From contig CM038911.1 of NCBI GenBank assembly GCA_021904315.1, positions 7,661,390-7,725,389 on the forward strand: DNA of 64,000 nt. The letters are read 5' to 3'. Positions 10,550 to 23,700 of this stretch are shown here, one piece after another. The position numbers were made by a program, and so were the translations under genes. Every line of letters starts with the position of its first letter. Within the stretch, counting starts at the first letter, position 1. Source of the DNA: Sphagnum magellanicum (taxonomy: Eukaryota > Streptophyta > Sphagnopsida > Sphagnales > Sphagnaceae). A model generated the notes under the pieces. It worked only from the letters and a program-made list of their open reading frames with translations. It did not search any database and had not been told where the DNA came from.

Positions 10550-13193
10550 CTGGTTTTTATTATAAAGTTATGAGTGCATGTGAACTTCTAAACCTTTTCC
10601 TTTTTTTATAAAAGACATTGCAAAAAATTTGAAAGTGTGTTTGGAGGGTGGATTATTTTCATCAGTATCCTTCTTGGAAGAGAGGACAATTTTCCATCTT
10701 GTCCTTCAGACTAGTAGAGAAATTATGCCTATGAGCTGTAATCACACCTAATATAAGTTGATGTTCAGAAAAGAAACATTTTTTTGTTTTTGTTTGCATT
10801 CCCATTAAGGATGTTAGCTAATATAAAATCTTTGATGACAAACAATGTTAAGTGAATGTTAATTTGGTGTTAAGTGGGTGTTAACTTAAAACTCAATTTT
10901 TTTAAAAACATAAATCTTGCGACAAAAAACATAATGTTAGGTAACAACCTGTAAAAGTGAGCTTGCTTTAAGTCAATGTTAAATTAATAATTTTATTTTT
11001 CACAATTCTCTTAAAATCAGGCAGCCCTCCCCTACCTCTGGATTATTTAATAATTATTTTTAATATTAAAATTTATTTATTTATGTACTTAATTATTTCC
11101 TTGCTTATCTACCTATCTACCAATTTATCTAACTATTTGTCCATTTATTTACCTACTCTTATATTTACATAACTATTTCCTTACTTACACACTGATCTCC
11201 CTAACTATTTAAAAATCTATCTACTTACTATAGAGTCTTTTGAACTTTTGCATGGATATTTATTGAGAATTCTTGTCACAAAATGTGAATGTTAATGAAA
11301 AAAATGTCAATGATAACTTTGCACCACATGTATAACTTTGCATCATAAGGCCAACAAATCATCATAGTTGATGGTAGAGTTATGAGTGTCATGTGTCAAT
11401 TTTAAAATGTTAGCTTGGTGTTAAGGGACTTATCACTAAAGTCTTTAACACCCAGTGCGATTTGCAACTTAAAAATATGCATAATTTCTCTCTGAGTCTT
11501 AAGGAGTAGGTGTTAGAACCCTCTTCATCCTACAACTCCCCAATGTTAAGGTTCATGATAATGTTCAACTCATGCCTTTCACAATGGGTTGGGGACATTC
11601 TCAAAATGCAGGGCTGGACTGAGCTACCACCTGCTTCCAGGCCTCTTAATGTGGGAATGCCACCACCCTAGGTCTTTACCTTACATTTTTGAGAATGGGC
11701 CAATTGTAAAGTACTGCCTGAATTTTTCCTTTCTATTTTCAGCTCCCTTACCTGCCTGAAGAAACCTGTTTTCAGCAAGTGGGATCTTCTGCGGTGGAAA
11801 GTACCAGCCAGGCTGTACTGGGATCTTCTGACTCCTGGCCTTGGGCACAGATCTCAAATCATGGAAGGCCCTTCTCCTATACGGAAAAAAATTTAAGAAA
11901 AAATGTTTCACAACTTTGGACTTTCCCAAGGTTAGAAGTTTCCAAACTTTGGCACCTGTAAGATAGAAACATTTGTAGCTTCTCCCATTTGGCTCCTCTA
12001 TGTAGGCCAAAAATTGCAAACCTGTAGCATTGAAGAGAAAAAGGATACAGATTGAGAGCCAGCTGCATGGGGAATGTGGGGGATGTGAATGGGTGAATCA
12101 AAGTTGATTGAGTTAAGGTGCAAAAATATGGCATAGTGGAATCAGGGAAGGAGACAAACAGGAAGGAAACAGACAAAGTGTGACAAAGGAAACAACTTTA
12201 CAAAAAAAATTCCATGCAATTCAGTGACATCATTTGAAAGAATGTTCCTTTCATACAGAAGTGACACTTCCACCATAAGATCTTAATTTCACTTGGGCTC
12301 CATCTGCTCCCCACTATACTGATTGACGATCAAATTAAACATAAGGTCAAAATACTAATATATTTTCATTTGTTCTCTGAGTCTTTAGAATATCAAAGCA
12401 AAAAATTCCACCATCATATATGAAGCTTCACCCAGTGTGAGATCCTAATTTGATTTGGAAAGGAGAAAGGACCTTCCACTTTTGTAAGGTTCCCAAAATT
12501 TGAAAAGTTCTTTCCACATGGTAAGGCCACATTTTTTGGGCCCTATAGATATTACCATTCTCTTTGTGTTTGTTTGTTATAATTTTGTTTTCCCGTTGTC
12601 TTTGCGCTAATCGTCTGTCTGTCTGTCTGATCTCGATACCTAATCTGTGTCTGTATATTTCAGGATCCCAAATTCATGAATGCTGAGAATGAGAATGAGA
12701 AGATGTGTTAATTGTGGAAATCTGTGAATTCAGTTGCAGAGAGGTGCGATGGGGTAGTTAAGAAAGGGAGATGTGGGAAGGAGATACATACATGTCTGAT
12801 CTCTCTCAAAGGAATTATTAGTATTATTGCATGGTTGCAATATAGCATGGGAAACAATATTATCTCACAACACACAGGCTGTTGATGATGCAGGTGAAAG
12901 AATGAAAGAGATGATGATGGCGCCAGGAACCCTGAGCATGGTCATGAACATGCATTGTATAATTTTTTTGCTACAGTTTGGACTTTGTGAAAATGGGAAG
13001 GAGACATGTTGCATCAAAGCGATGAATTCAAGTATCACCCTCTCAACAACACTGCACTTCTATGTGGATGCCTGCTGCAATGCCCGGGGTTAGGACTGGG
13101 GTTTTCTTCCAAAGCACCAGGAGGACAGAGGGTTGAAACCCAGGGTGGGGGAGGAAGCAGACTACAAATTTTGCCACTTTGTTGCTGCTCCCA
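10550..13193. other. Intergenic sequence and syntaxin 5' region
   Basis: No gene recognised. 10550-11500 is AT-rich, with a degenerate TTTA/CTAT-type simple repeat around 11040-11230. 11500-13190 has more balanced composition and should include the promoter, 5' UTR and possibly 5' UTR introns of the syntaxin gene. A short (GTCT)n run lies at about 12610-12628. Open frames of 80-110 codons here (for example 11681-12019 on the minus strand) show no family features. Confidence 0.4.
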
Positions 13194-16100
13194 ATGAATG
13201 ATCTGCTAGCGGTATATGTGCAAACTTCATTTGTTCCCATGATTACAGCCTAGAGGGGGAAACATCAAACAGAGCAGAGATTTAGTTCCCAAGACGAGAA
13301 ATTCTTATGCATCTGTTTGTGTATGATATTTTGGTGCCATTCACTGGATCCTTGGCAAGAGTGTGCAGGACTTGCTCTTCCCAGTTCCTCAAAATACAAG
13401 CATCTGCTCTTACATACTAGCATGTGCCATAATATTGTCAGACTATAGCTTGTGACAGAGAAACCACAGTAGGGGATAGCCTGCACACTTGCACATGTTA
13501 CCATGGAGGATGCTGGTGATGTGTAGGACCAATGATATCAGTGTCTGGTGTTGTTGAAATCAGGACAGGAAAGGGGCAATTGCACCTGAGAACAAGGATA
13601 AAGATGTTGAGGCAGGACACTCAGGGACTCCTCCTGGGACAGGTGTTGACATGTCTGTTTTCTTCCAGGAGGTTGGGCATCCTTTCAATAGGTTTAGTGT
13701 TTGTTGATGTGACTTAGCTTGCTGCAGCCTTCGTTAATCCAGACTCTGAACTGTTGTTGATTCAAGACATCCCATAAATTGCATTATGGAACTAGGTTTT
13801 CCACAGAAGTTACAGCTTGGATTTCAAAATGCATCTTTGTTTTTTGGTGCTGAGAATGTCTTTGAATTTCAGCATAATGCTGTAGTAATTTCATGCTACC
13901 CTGGTTTGACTCTTGGTTTTGTGCAGGTGAACCAGATCAAGAATGCCATGGTTGAAATCCGGACGATGTTTCTACTGTTGCAGGTTTTTTGCTCAATTCT
14001 CCCAGTTTCTTTTGCAGAGCTGAATTTTTGAACAAGAAGTTTATCAGCAGCCGTTATTCTCACTGATATTTTGATCTAATTTCATTTTCTATCTGCAACA
14101 TATCCCACACAGGAGGCCCAGTTATCCCATCTGTTAGGAAACTTATAGCCTCTTTTGGGACATGGTTTTGCTACTTCTATCGTAATAGTTGATTGCATCA
14201 CTTCAAAACATCAAATGCTTCTTCAGAGAGGCCTGGAAGAGCACAGATTTGTTGAGGGCTTATCCACTGCATGGTGATCCTAATTGTCACCCAGATACAT
14301 TGCAGCACTCAGAGATTGAGCACTGCAACTTAAAGTGTGCAGGATAGTTAGTCAGTCTGAGATGCATGTTTCTCTCTGTATGCCTGTAGAGATCAAATGA
14401 GGAGTCTAAAACTGCAACAAAAGCTGCAACCATGAAAGGTACAAGTCTCTCCCTTTTGACCCATTTGAATTTTCCAAAAACATAATGGCAGCAGCAGGGG
14501 TGCCATATCGCACCAAAAAGTTGGATCTTGATTTCACAAGGCCTTTTGAGGGGTTAAAAAGTATGAACGCCTTCACACATAATTTGTTGGAGAGTTTAGC
14601 AATGTCCTGTCTCTATTGTTTCTTGCATGTGATTGCAGCTATAAAAGAAAGAATGGAGACTCAAATTGATTCAATCAGTAAACTTGCACAGGGTGTGAAA
14701 GCCAAAGTGGAGACCCTTGACAAAGCTGTAATATGTCCTTTCCCTTCAGACTTGTGTCAGAGTCTTTTAATTGTGCGCATAGAGATCACCTGAGCTCATA
14801 TGTCTGACCTGAATATCTGTGTCCATGTCCTTGGAAATGTACATTGTTAAAAGTCATTTCTTTTCCCTGCTTTTGCAGAATATTGTCAATCAGAAAATCA
14901 AGGGTTGCCATGAGGGCTCCAGCACAGACAGGACTCGAATGGCTATTACAATGTAAGTAGCAAAACTGATAGAGTTTCTATGAAAGATTAGAGGTACTGA
15001 GATAAAAGTGACCTGAATTGATTTGTGCTGTTATATCCTCAGTGAAAGATAAACTTTTAATATGGAAATGCCATCAATCTCTTGGGGTTTGAGCTGCAGA
15101 CTTCATGCTATGTTATGTGTGTGGACCATTACAGGACCTTGAAGAAGAAGCTCAGGGATCTCATGGTTGACTTCCAGGTATCATAGGGATTCATTACCAA
15201 GTCCCCCAGTTTATGTCATAATTGATTTTAACACCACAGCCATGAGCTCTTGCCCACATAACTATCCTTTGCAACTGCAGGATTTAAGGCAGATGTTTCA
15301 AGATGAATACAGGGAGATTGTTGAAAGGCGTGTTTTTACTGGTATGGTCTAACTCTGAACTGATCTTCGGATCTAGATAAGCTCAATGCAAGTCATGGTT
15401 ACATTCATATGTCTCTGTCTGGTAATAGTACTATTGCATGTGTCTAAGGTAGACCCAAAGCAAGAGAGGTCGATGCTTACTGCAGCTACTTATGTCTCTT
15501 GGGTATGTGTTGATGGTGTTGAACAGTTACAGGGCAGAAGGTGGATGACTCTGTAAGTACTTATACTAACTGCCATGATGATGATGATGGTTATGCTAAT
15601 AATTTTGTTGCTTTACACAAGCCTGCAGAGAGAATCTTGAATCTGGAGAAATTTCCCAATCTTTTGTGCTGTATGTATTTGGAGTCATAATTCCATGTCA
15701 TGATTTCTTGTCTTCAAAACATTTCTGTTTTCAAGTGGAGACCAAAGAAGAAATCTTGTGCAGGTGATAGATAACCTAATAGAAACTGGACATGGCGAAC
15801 AGATTTTCCAGAGGGCCATTCAGGAGCAGGGGCGAGGCCATGTGTGTACACTCTTTTGCTTTTATTCTCTGTACATTTTTTCAGGTTTCAAATCACTCTA
15901 TCTTCCCATGACTTGTGGGGCCTGTGAGCCATGTGCTTTGCTACAGTTATGTGGCAAAAAGTTCACGAATTACTAGTGGTTTGGTTTGTTGCTCTTTGAT
16001 GAGTTGGCCAAGTTCTGGATTTTGGGGTCCCCACAAGACTGTTGAAGCATATTGTAGGTTCTGGGCAGCACAGATATTGGATATAATTGCTGAGATCCAA

Positions 16101-16705
16101 GAGCGGCATGATGCTGTCAGGGACATTGAGAAGAAGCTTTTGGATCTTCATCAGGTTGCACTTCTCTTTTCTGTTGTACTTTTTCTCTTTCTTGAGCATT
16201 AAACAAGAGGTAAGAAACATTCTGCAGCTTTTCTTCCCTTCTTCTCAGGAGAGAAAGGAACTTGGACAGAGGTATTTCATTAATAGTTGCTCGGATGGAA
16301 TTGTGGTTTTAATCATAACGGAGATTTGGGGGCAGATATTTTTGGACATGGCAGTACTAGTTGAAGCACAAGGAGAGCTACTTGACAATATTGAATCACA
16401 GGCTGGTTTTCTATCTATCCTTGACATACTTCCAATGTAGGTTTCTGCATTCATGAGAGTGAGTACAGCATAGTAAGTAAACAGTGATATCAACAAAATT
16501 GGGCACAAGAACAAAGATCTGTCTGCTTGGGTGACAGGTAAGTAAAGCAACTGAGCACATTACTGCAGGAACAACTGCCCTTGTCAAGAGCAAAAAGTTG
16601 CAGAGGAAAACACGCAAATGCATGTGCTTAGCTATCATCTTGCTGCTTGTTACAGCCACAATAATTGTTCTTGTTGTTGTTCAGCCTTGGAAGAAGAAGT
16701 CCTGA
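13194..16705 (+). CDS. SYP132-like: Plasma-membrane Qa-SNARE syntaxin, SYP13/SYP132-like (13 exons)
   Basis: Coding exons: 13194-13211, 13564-13671, 13927-13983, 14390-14438, 14639-14727, 14879-14952, 15135-15177, 15281-15341, 15533-15552, 15764-15841, 16074-16154, 16336-16401, 16538-16705. They join in phase to 303 residues, the usual length. The start MNDLL is conserved in this family and, as in relatives, ends a tiny first exon. An N-terminal Habc bundle ([11 protein letters not shown] onward) is followed by the SNARE motif ([19 protein letters not shown], then [14 protein letters not shown]) with zero-layer Gln at about residue 238. A 21-residue membrane anchor (276-296) and the short tail QPWKKKS complete it. 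SYP13 proteins mediate vesicle fusion at the plasma membrane. Eleven introns are GT-AG; the one at 16402-16537 appears to start with GC. Exon 2 is the least certain exon. Confidence 0.92.
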
Positions 16706-18739
16706 TCAGAACTTAATAAAAAGAAGATCAACATCTAAAGAAAGGTATAATCGAAAGAAAATGCATCCTGTGTCTCTGGAAATTTGAATGGGACTTGTTG
16801 TCAGTTGATTCCCACAGTGGCATCAACACCATGTGTGATTAATCTTGAAACACTTCTGTAAAAGCAGAGGTGTATAGTCTGGATTCCCCAAGAGTAAGGA
16901 ATCTGTATCACAAGTCTATCGAGTTTGTCGAGCACTTGTGGCATTCAGATGATACCTACTTCTGTCACTTGCTTGGATTGAAAAAGTTGCAAGTTTTGGG
17001 TCACATTCTATTTCGTACCATTAGGATCTTTCTAAAGAAATACCATCATTTTCAGCTTGTCATGTGGTGAAGGAGGGGCTGCTTCTTCCTTATGCTAACA
17101 ATTTTCCAGAAAAAATCAATGAGTTGTAACTGATTACCATAAAATATGACACTGTTCAAATTTTCATGAGTATGTTTGTTCATTAGTATCCTGCAGTTCT
17201 AACTGTTGACAATTGTTGAAACCAGTAACATGTGTTCAGTGATGACCTCTTAGTAGTACTCTTCCAACTGTGTTTTCACAATCTTTTCCTTATACAGGTA
17301 ACAATTGCTGCTACAGGTATTGTATAAATGCCATGGCATTGCAATTCTATCATACCTTCATTTCAAATTGGACACTAGTTCAGCATATGGTTTTTGCAAG
17401 AAACCTCTCTCTGCAACTACACTTCTGCTGGCTGAGAACTTAGTGGCTAAGCACCTGACCTGCCCAAGGCTATTAATGTCAAGTTTCCAATACAAAACTA
17501 AGAGCTAATGGACAACCATACATTCCTTGGGGAAACATCTGTTGTTGTCTTACAGTCTTGGCATATCCAATTCATAGTAAATGACCAACTAACCAACAGT
17601 TCAGAGGTTCAGCAAATGATCAAAAGGGAGGTCTGGTCCTGGGAGCACCTACACAACAAAATTACTGCTCACAAAGAGACAATGCGAGTCGTGAAATCCA
17701 ACTCAAAAATTTAGTGTTTTGACACCATTACATGTACCTGCACAAACACAGCTGCTATAAAACACAGCACACTGAACTCTTAACCACCTATATGCTAAAT
17801 GCGTCAGTTTTCAATAAGCAACATAGATACTGATGATGAACTCTCCATGGATACTTATGACGAGGGCTTTCCATGATGATGAGAACTCTCTATGGATACT
17901 AATGATGAGGGCTTTCCATAGACACTGATGATGAACGCTCTACATAGATACCGATGATAAGAGCTCATACAAAACACAAAAAACAAAGAGACTCCAGGAT
18001 GTGAGCTAACCATGAAAAGGTTTGACTTTGATAACCAAATCACAAATAGTGAAGATCAAATTTTACAAGGCTAAGATAACAGAACCTGTACAGCAGGTTC
18101 AGCTGACTTGCCATCCATACATCAGTGAGAAACAACTTAAGACAACATTTAAGAATAATGGTATGCATATAACAGGCTCTTAAGTCTGAGTGCAGTAATC
18201 TGCAATTTCACAGTAGAATGCAAATTGTGGAATCTGTTAAGAAAACTGAGGTAAATCACAGGGACCAGTGAAAAAGCACCTCCCTTGAGGCACAAGACAC
18301 TACAGTTCATAGAACTGCACAATTTCACACTAATGAATAAGACATGCTGAGCAAATACATCAGGCATTGTCTCCACATGTAACATAAGAGGCTTTTGAGA
18401 GCTACAGCAGGACCTGAACAAAGTTGTTTATTCCTCAGTTGTCCAGTTAGATTGACATCAACACTCTGACAAGTCTACTCCCCAATCCCGCAAGCAAGAA
18501 GTCATGTACTCTTGCTTAAAACTTTCCCTCATCACAAACCACCACTGAATTCAGAGCAACACACACACAGTGGACCTTTCCACGACAGCTGTTCATAAGC
18601 AGCCATATTTAGATGAGCTCTGTCATCACATCAGCTCTGTGGTATAATAGACATTCAATAGAGGGGCACATAACTGACCATCTAATATTGGTCACTTTCT
18701 ATACCATCCAAAAGACATGGCTGCTTGGAACACATGAAT
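16706..18739. other. 3' UTRs and convergent intergenic region
   Basis: This lies between the syntaxin stop (+) and the eIF5A stop (-), so the two genes converge. It probably contains both 3' UTRs. The only structured part I see is the tandem repeat at 17822-17975. No additional gene is supported. Confidence 0.5.
17822..17975. repeat. Degenerate 26-bp tandem repeat
   Basis: Five to six imperfect units of about 26 bp with consensus close to ATGGATACTGATGATGAGGG followed by CTTTCC. Units start at about 17823, 17847, 17873, 17892, 17918 and 17944, one of them shortened. It lies in the probable 3' flank of the syntaxin gene. Confidence 0.75.
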
Positions 18740-20235
18740 TTAGTTCTTTGGACCAACATCCTTCAGAGCACAGATCTGCTCCTCTCCCATGGCAGACATG
18801 ACAGTCACCACCAAGTCTTTACCATCCTTGAATCCCTCCTTTATCTGCACGGATAAATTTTTTAACGTTCATTCCCATATACAATGAATTTTACATTTTC
18901 TAAGAATAGCTGAAGTGGAAACTTCTGGAGATCCATTTTCTCCTCAATTACCAGATCGACATGGGGAGTTCATCACGAGACAGAATTCTCAGAGTGGGAA
19001 CATACTATAAAAACCAGAGGAATATGAAAACAGAGGAATTTGCATCGGTAAAAATGCAACCTGAGCAAGAAGCTGCTCATCTGAAGGCAGGCGCAAATCA
19101 TCCTTGGTGTCTCCACTCTCAGTCAGCAGGCTCACCTGAATTTATAAAGCATGCACATGCAGCATTAGCTGCTTCTTTAACCAGTGAACAGTAACATTCA
19201 ACTGTTGCACCCCAATACACATGATACAGCAGACACAGATATTGACATACACCCAAACAATAAGGAAAGATCCATTGTCTAAAAAGGAAACAACTGCAAC
19301 AAATCTGTTGTTATTAGAGAGGTTATTGTTGATTATTGTCAGGCAACTTACAAATCCGTCCTCAGAGATGTCAATAAGCTGGTAGTCAGTGCGCACCACC
19401 TCTGGCACCTGCAACAGCCACCATGACAAACAGTCAAACAAATGTTCAGAGGTGCATGTGCAACAACCATGTTGTCCACTGTCAATCACAACACCAGACA
19501 TCTGAAATGATAAAATAAAGTAGATATGCATGTGCTTAAGAAGTACTCACATCACAATTGTGTGAAGAGGGGACAATATCTTCAAGCTTCTTGCCGGTGA
19601 AGATGTCAATCGCCACAAAATGACACTTCGCGTGACCATGCTTTCCAGTCTTAGAGGTAGACACCTCTACAACCTGTCAGACCACAGTCAACATGTTTGT
19701 CTGTAAATGTTACACCTCCTACAACTAGACCAGCAACCACAGCGACATGTCCCAAACACTAAGGAAAAAGCAGGCACAAATTAAGGCACGAGAAAAAGAA
19801 GACCTAAATCGTTGCAAAAAAACTGCCTTCGACTTTCACAAGCCATACTAAATTGTCTGCCACAGGAAGAGAAAGCAAGGAGAACAAGACTGGCACATCT
19901 CCTCCTCTCGAGGACTACGAACACGAAACATATAACCTTCTCTCAGAAAACAACGACGCAAGAATGGCGTCCAACCACATATGGCAAAAACAGATAAGCG
20001 GTATCCGCACTGCATAAAACTAACCAACAATGAGCCCTGTGCACAGAATGAAACCCTTGAAAGAGAGTCTGCGAGAAGTCCGTAATAGAGACGAGGGGAA
20101 TGAAGGACGAACCTTGCACGGCCTTGTCTTGATGACTAAGTAGGCGTTCTTGCGAATGGTGCCGGCCTGCTGGGGAAAGGTCTTGGACGCCCCTGCATCG
20201 GCCTTAGACTCGAAATGATGATCATCATCCGACAT
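18740..20235 (-). CDS. eIF5A: Translation factor eIF5A (5 exons)
   Basis: Coding exons on the minus strand: 20235-20113, 19673-19551, 19408-19352, 19135-19061, 18844-18740. All four introns are GT-AG and fall between codons (phase 0). The product is 160 residues, the normal plant length. It starts [20 protein letters not shown] and holds the hypusination loop [12 protein letters not shown]; the Lys between Gly and His, about residue 52, is the modified one. The C-terminal OB fold contains [13 protein letters not shown] and ends LKDVGPKN. eIF5A binds the ribosome and promotes elongation through difficult sequences and termination, and needs deoxyhypusine synthase and hydroxylase. All key residues are present, so the gene looks intact. 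Splice sites were placed by protein continuity. Confidence 0.97.
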
Positions 20236-20584
20236 CGTGACTATACCACCAACTATCCCTCTTCCCGCAACGGAAGCCCGTGCAAGAACACTAACTACTA
20301 AGATACACACAGACCAAGAAGGCACAGCACAGGCGCGCAGGGAAGAAAGCCGTATTGGTGCTAAACAGCCGAAAAGTGGCCAAAAAAAACACACTGCGAA
20401 ATCTGCGCGCTTCTTCTTTCTTCTTCTCCAACAGCTCCAGTCCGTTTCCACAGCTGCTGCACACCACCCAGTGAGATGGCGCTCACGACAAATCCAGTCC
20501 GTCGGATACGTCCATCGACGGTTCAGGATGAGCATTGTTACTAGGGCTTTGCCTCTTCGCCCCCAAACATGAAAAAATAAATCC
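20236..20584 (-). promoter_or_regulatory. eIF5A 5' UTR and core promoter region
   Basis: The 350 bp upstream of the eIF5A start are much richer in GC than the surroundings and have pyrimidine-rich stretches on the coding strand, as expected of a 5' UTR. An AT-rich element (minus strand TTTATTTTTTC at about 20570-20582) could serve as a core promoter element. The transcription start is not determinable here. Confidence 0.4.
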
Positions 20585-20710
20585 CCGTTCTGTCGGTCAC
20601 CAGGTCACCCGGTAGTTGGCCACCGGCCACACCCGGTGCGGCTGCGGCGTCCGGGTAAGGTGGACCGGGGGACGGGGCGGCGGGCGGCGGGCAGTGGGGC
20701 AGTGGGCAAG
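20585..20710. other. GC-rich block upstream of eIF5A
   Basis: About 125 bp of strongly GC-rich sequence in an AT-rich setting. The left part repeats GGTCACC/CCGG motifs. The right part is a run of G tracts (GGGGGACGGGGCGGCGGGCG) ending GGGCAGTGGGGCAGTGGG. It could be a CpG-rich promoter element or a G-quadruplex former. Confidence 0.6.
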
Positions 20711-23700
20711 TTCTTTTCTTTTTTCGGGGTGTTCTTTCAACTTCTGGATATAATATTTTTATTTTTATTTCTTATAATCACTTCACTTGTCTCACAAAAT
20801 TATACCAGAATAGTACTATGATAATTACTATGAATAATTACTATGGCAACTTTTCAGTGTCCAGTAAATTATTTTATTTTGAAGATTCCATTTTGGAAAA
20901 TAAAAAAACATTCTCTATTTTCATTCACAATTTTGTTCTTTGAGAAAAAATATAATACCTATATTTGAAAATTTCAACATTCCTGGAAATATTATAATTA
21001 GTGTTGAGCTTGCCATGGTACTATGGTACTCCCAAAACATATTTTAAATTTCTTGATTAATTTTTTTGGGTGTGGTTGTTTGCTATGAACATTGCATGCC
21101 AAGGAGGGGGTGGGGTAGTGTATATAGAGAGTGAAAAAGTTCATGATTGGGGAGGTGGAAGGCAAATGGGAACACAATTGAAAACTAGCAGCATCAATGT
21201 GCTACAATTAAATATACAAAGACAATGGAAACCACGGTTTTTCTTTTCAATTTTGTGATGTAGCCAATCTGGCAGTCATTCACTAGCAGATTTAGCCAAA
21301 TGTTCTTACGGACTCTATGTAGAAGTAGAAAAAGTTAGAAAATTCTCTTTTTATGTAGGCTACATGCTTGAAATTGTTGTAGAAATATGGTGATTAAAAT
21401 TTTTCTTTCTTGAAATCTGGGAATTAGGGTAAATTTTTCCACAAGAATCCTTTGTGTGTGTCAAAATCATATTTTTCATGTCAAAAAATGCAAAAAATTC
21501 CCCATAAAGAGAATGGAAATGAATGATTTTTGAAAAAAGAAAAACACTTAGATTAAAAAGATTTGGCTAAGGTTTGAATTAATGTCATTTGTGAAATATA
21601 GTATTGCATTCCATTGCTTGTATCAATGTTTTATTTTGCAATCGTCCATAAGCCAATTTAACCAAATTTGGCTAATTCAGAAATATTGAAGGGAAAAACA
21701 TTCTTATACGTTTTTGGCTACCTACTTGAACCATGTATAGAAATCTGGTAATTATAAAATATTTAGAATTTGGATTTTTTTTCAAAAAATAATTTGAATT
21801 CACAACAGATAATTTCCAAAATTTGGCAAACAGTGTGAATTTTTGCAGCATAAAAAAAAGACTGATTTGTATGTTTCAAGATTTCATTGCACTCCTTGGT
21901 AGCCTCTTTTTACATAATCTGAAAATTTAGAGGTCAAACAACTTCTTTCAAGTTTAATAGTATCTTTTGCATAACTTCAAATTGATTTATAAGATCATGT
22001 TATACTACCTTTACCAAACATAAGAAATGAACACCTAGCCTAGATGATAGCCATCTCCAATTGCCCATATTTTTAAATTGTTATTCTTGCATTTTTACAC
22101 AAGCACCTTTCTATTTTGGTTTTTCGACACGTGCTCCCAAAAAATCCAAAATCCATGGAATTTGCCCATTCGAAAAACTTTGATTTTGGGACATGTAAAT
22201 ATAAATAGAGACATGTCTCCAAACATTAGGCATTTAATTCAAATCCATAGTAATTGAGTCACAAAGCACGTAAATCTTTACTCACATATACTTCATATTC
22301 CTGCAAAAACAAGGATCGTATAAACATGAGTGATTCATCAAAAGTAAGTAAATATAAGGTTAAGAAATGTCAAAGAAGGCCATTAGCATGAATGTAAAAA
22401 ATAAGAGTACAAATAAAAGATTACATATTGTCATGCATGACAATGAGTCAAGAGGGTGGATCCATTTATTTCTAGTATTCCTCAGGTGGGTGGATGGTTT
22501 GGACTCTAACATTTTGTTCATAAGCCTAATCTAACACCCCAAATTGTGTGGATCATGGTGCGGTTGAGGTTGGAGAATTGTGGTAGCTCTTGATCCTAGG
22601 CAAGGAGGACACCCATGTGAGACTTATGGGATGGTTTCTTATTATTATGTGAAATAAAGGGTATTCGGCTTTTCATGTACATACTTTGTCCACACTTGGC
22701 ATCCCAAGACCTTATGCACTTTGTCCAACACACGGGTACATAAGTGCCACCAAATTGGGATTGTTGACAAGTTTGCCCAAAACCACACACTTTCTCAACC
22801 TCTTTCTTACACGCCAAAGCAAGTACAATACCAAAAATGATCACCTTTGTTTAGAATCTGCCATGTGGCCTACAAAGCACCCATCCACATGCTGAACAAA
22901 CGAATGGAGTGGCATTGAGGATTTTTTTAACACCATTGAAAGTCATGGAATCAAGCTCAAACAAGCTGCACTATCCTAAGTTAATGAGAGCTCCAAGCCT
23001 ATATAGTCTACAACATAGAACCATATTTTTTTGCTTGTCTTTTCCATCTTCTTTTCATGTAAATTATTTAAAAAAAATTAGTTTCAATTTATGTTTTCAA
23101 TTTGCCTTTGTACTTGATGTTCCAATTAGAAAAATGAAAACATTAGCACAAACAAGGGCCAATGGTCACTTCCTTGGTGGACCAACGGTCACTAGCACAA
23201 CATGAGGGATGGATATTGCGTGGTTAGAAAACATTTTTTATTTGGGTCTGGTCACCTTTGCTAACCATGGTGGTGATCTCAGTCTCTGCTTTTAGTACCT
23301 GCGTGCAGACAACCCATTAGACCTTACCTTGCATTATCCATACTAGTGTAGCCTGTGATGTTGGCCCAATTGTGAACACATTGAGAGCTCAACTGATTTT
23401 TCATTCCAAACCCAATTTTTGTAATTTGTTTGAATTTTCAGCAACAATCTTTACTCTCAAATAATATTTTTCACACCTTAGCTCTGAAAATTGTGAAATA
23501 AACTTTATTAAATTTGACTCAGTGAGGACTTTCTAACAACAGTTTTTTGTTTTCATTTTATTTAGTTTTCATTGAGAAAATGATTCAATATTCAATAGCT
23601 TCCACACTCTAGCTTCAAACAATCTCAAACCAAGTTGATGCACCTTTACTCATCAAGAGCTTTCCAAAGATACCATAGTGCAACATGAAACATCGTGGTT

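Noticed and set aside
11681-12019. A 112-codon minus-strand ORF upstream of the syntaxin gene
   Set aside because: No domain, signal or splice support; length is within chance for this composition.
16538-16568. A 31-bp GT-AG intron in the syntaxin gene
   Set aside because: The bases encode conserved SNARE residues and are too short for a plant intron.
17822-17975. C/D box snoRNA genes because of repeated TGATGA motifs
   Set aside because: The motifs recur with the tandem period, D boxes are not at suitable distances, and no terminal stem is visible.
19142-19531. A 129-codon minus-strand gene
   Set aside because: It is eIF5A exon 3 read through its flanking introns.
20020-20535. A separate 171-codon minus-strand gene overlapping eIF5A
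   Set aside because: It is eIF5A exon 1 read together with its 5' UTR and first intron; the true start is at 20235.
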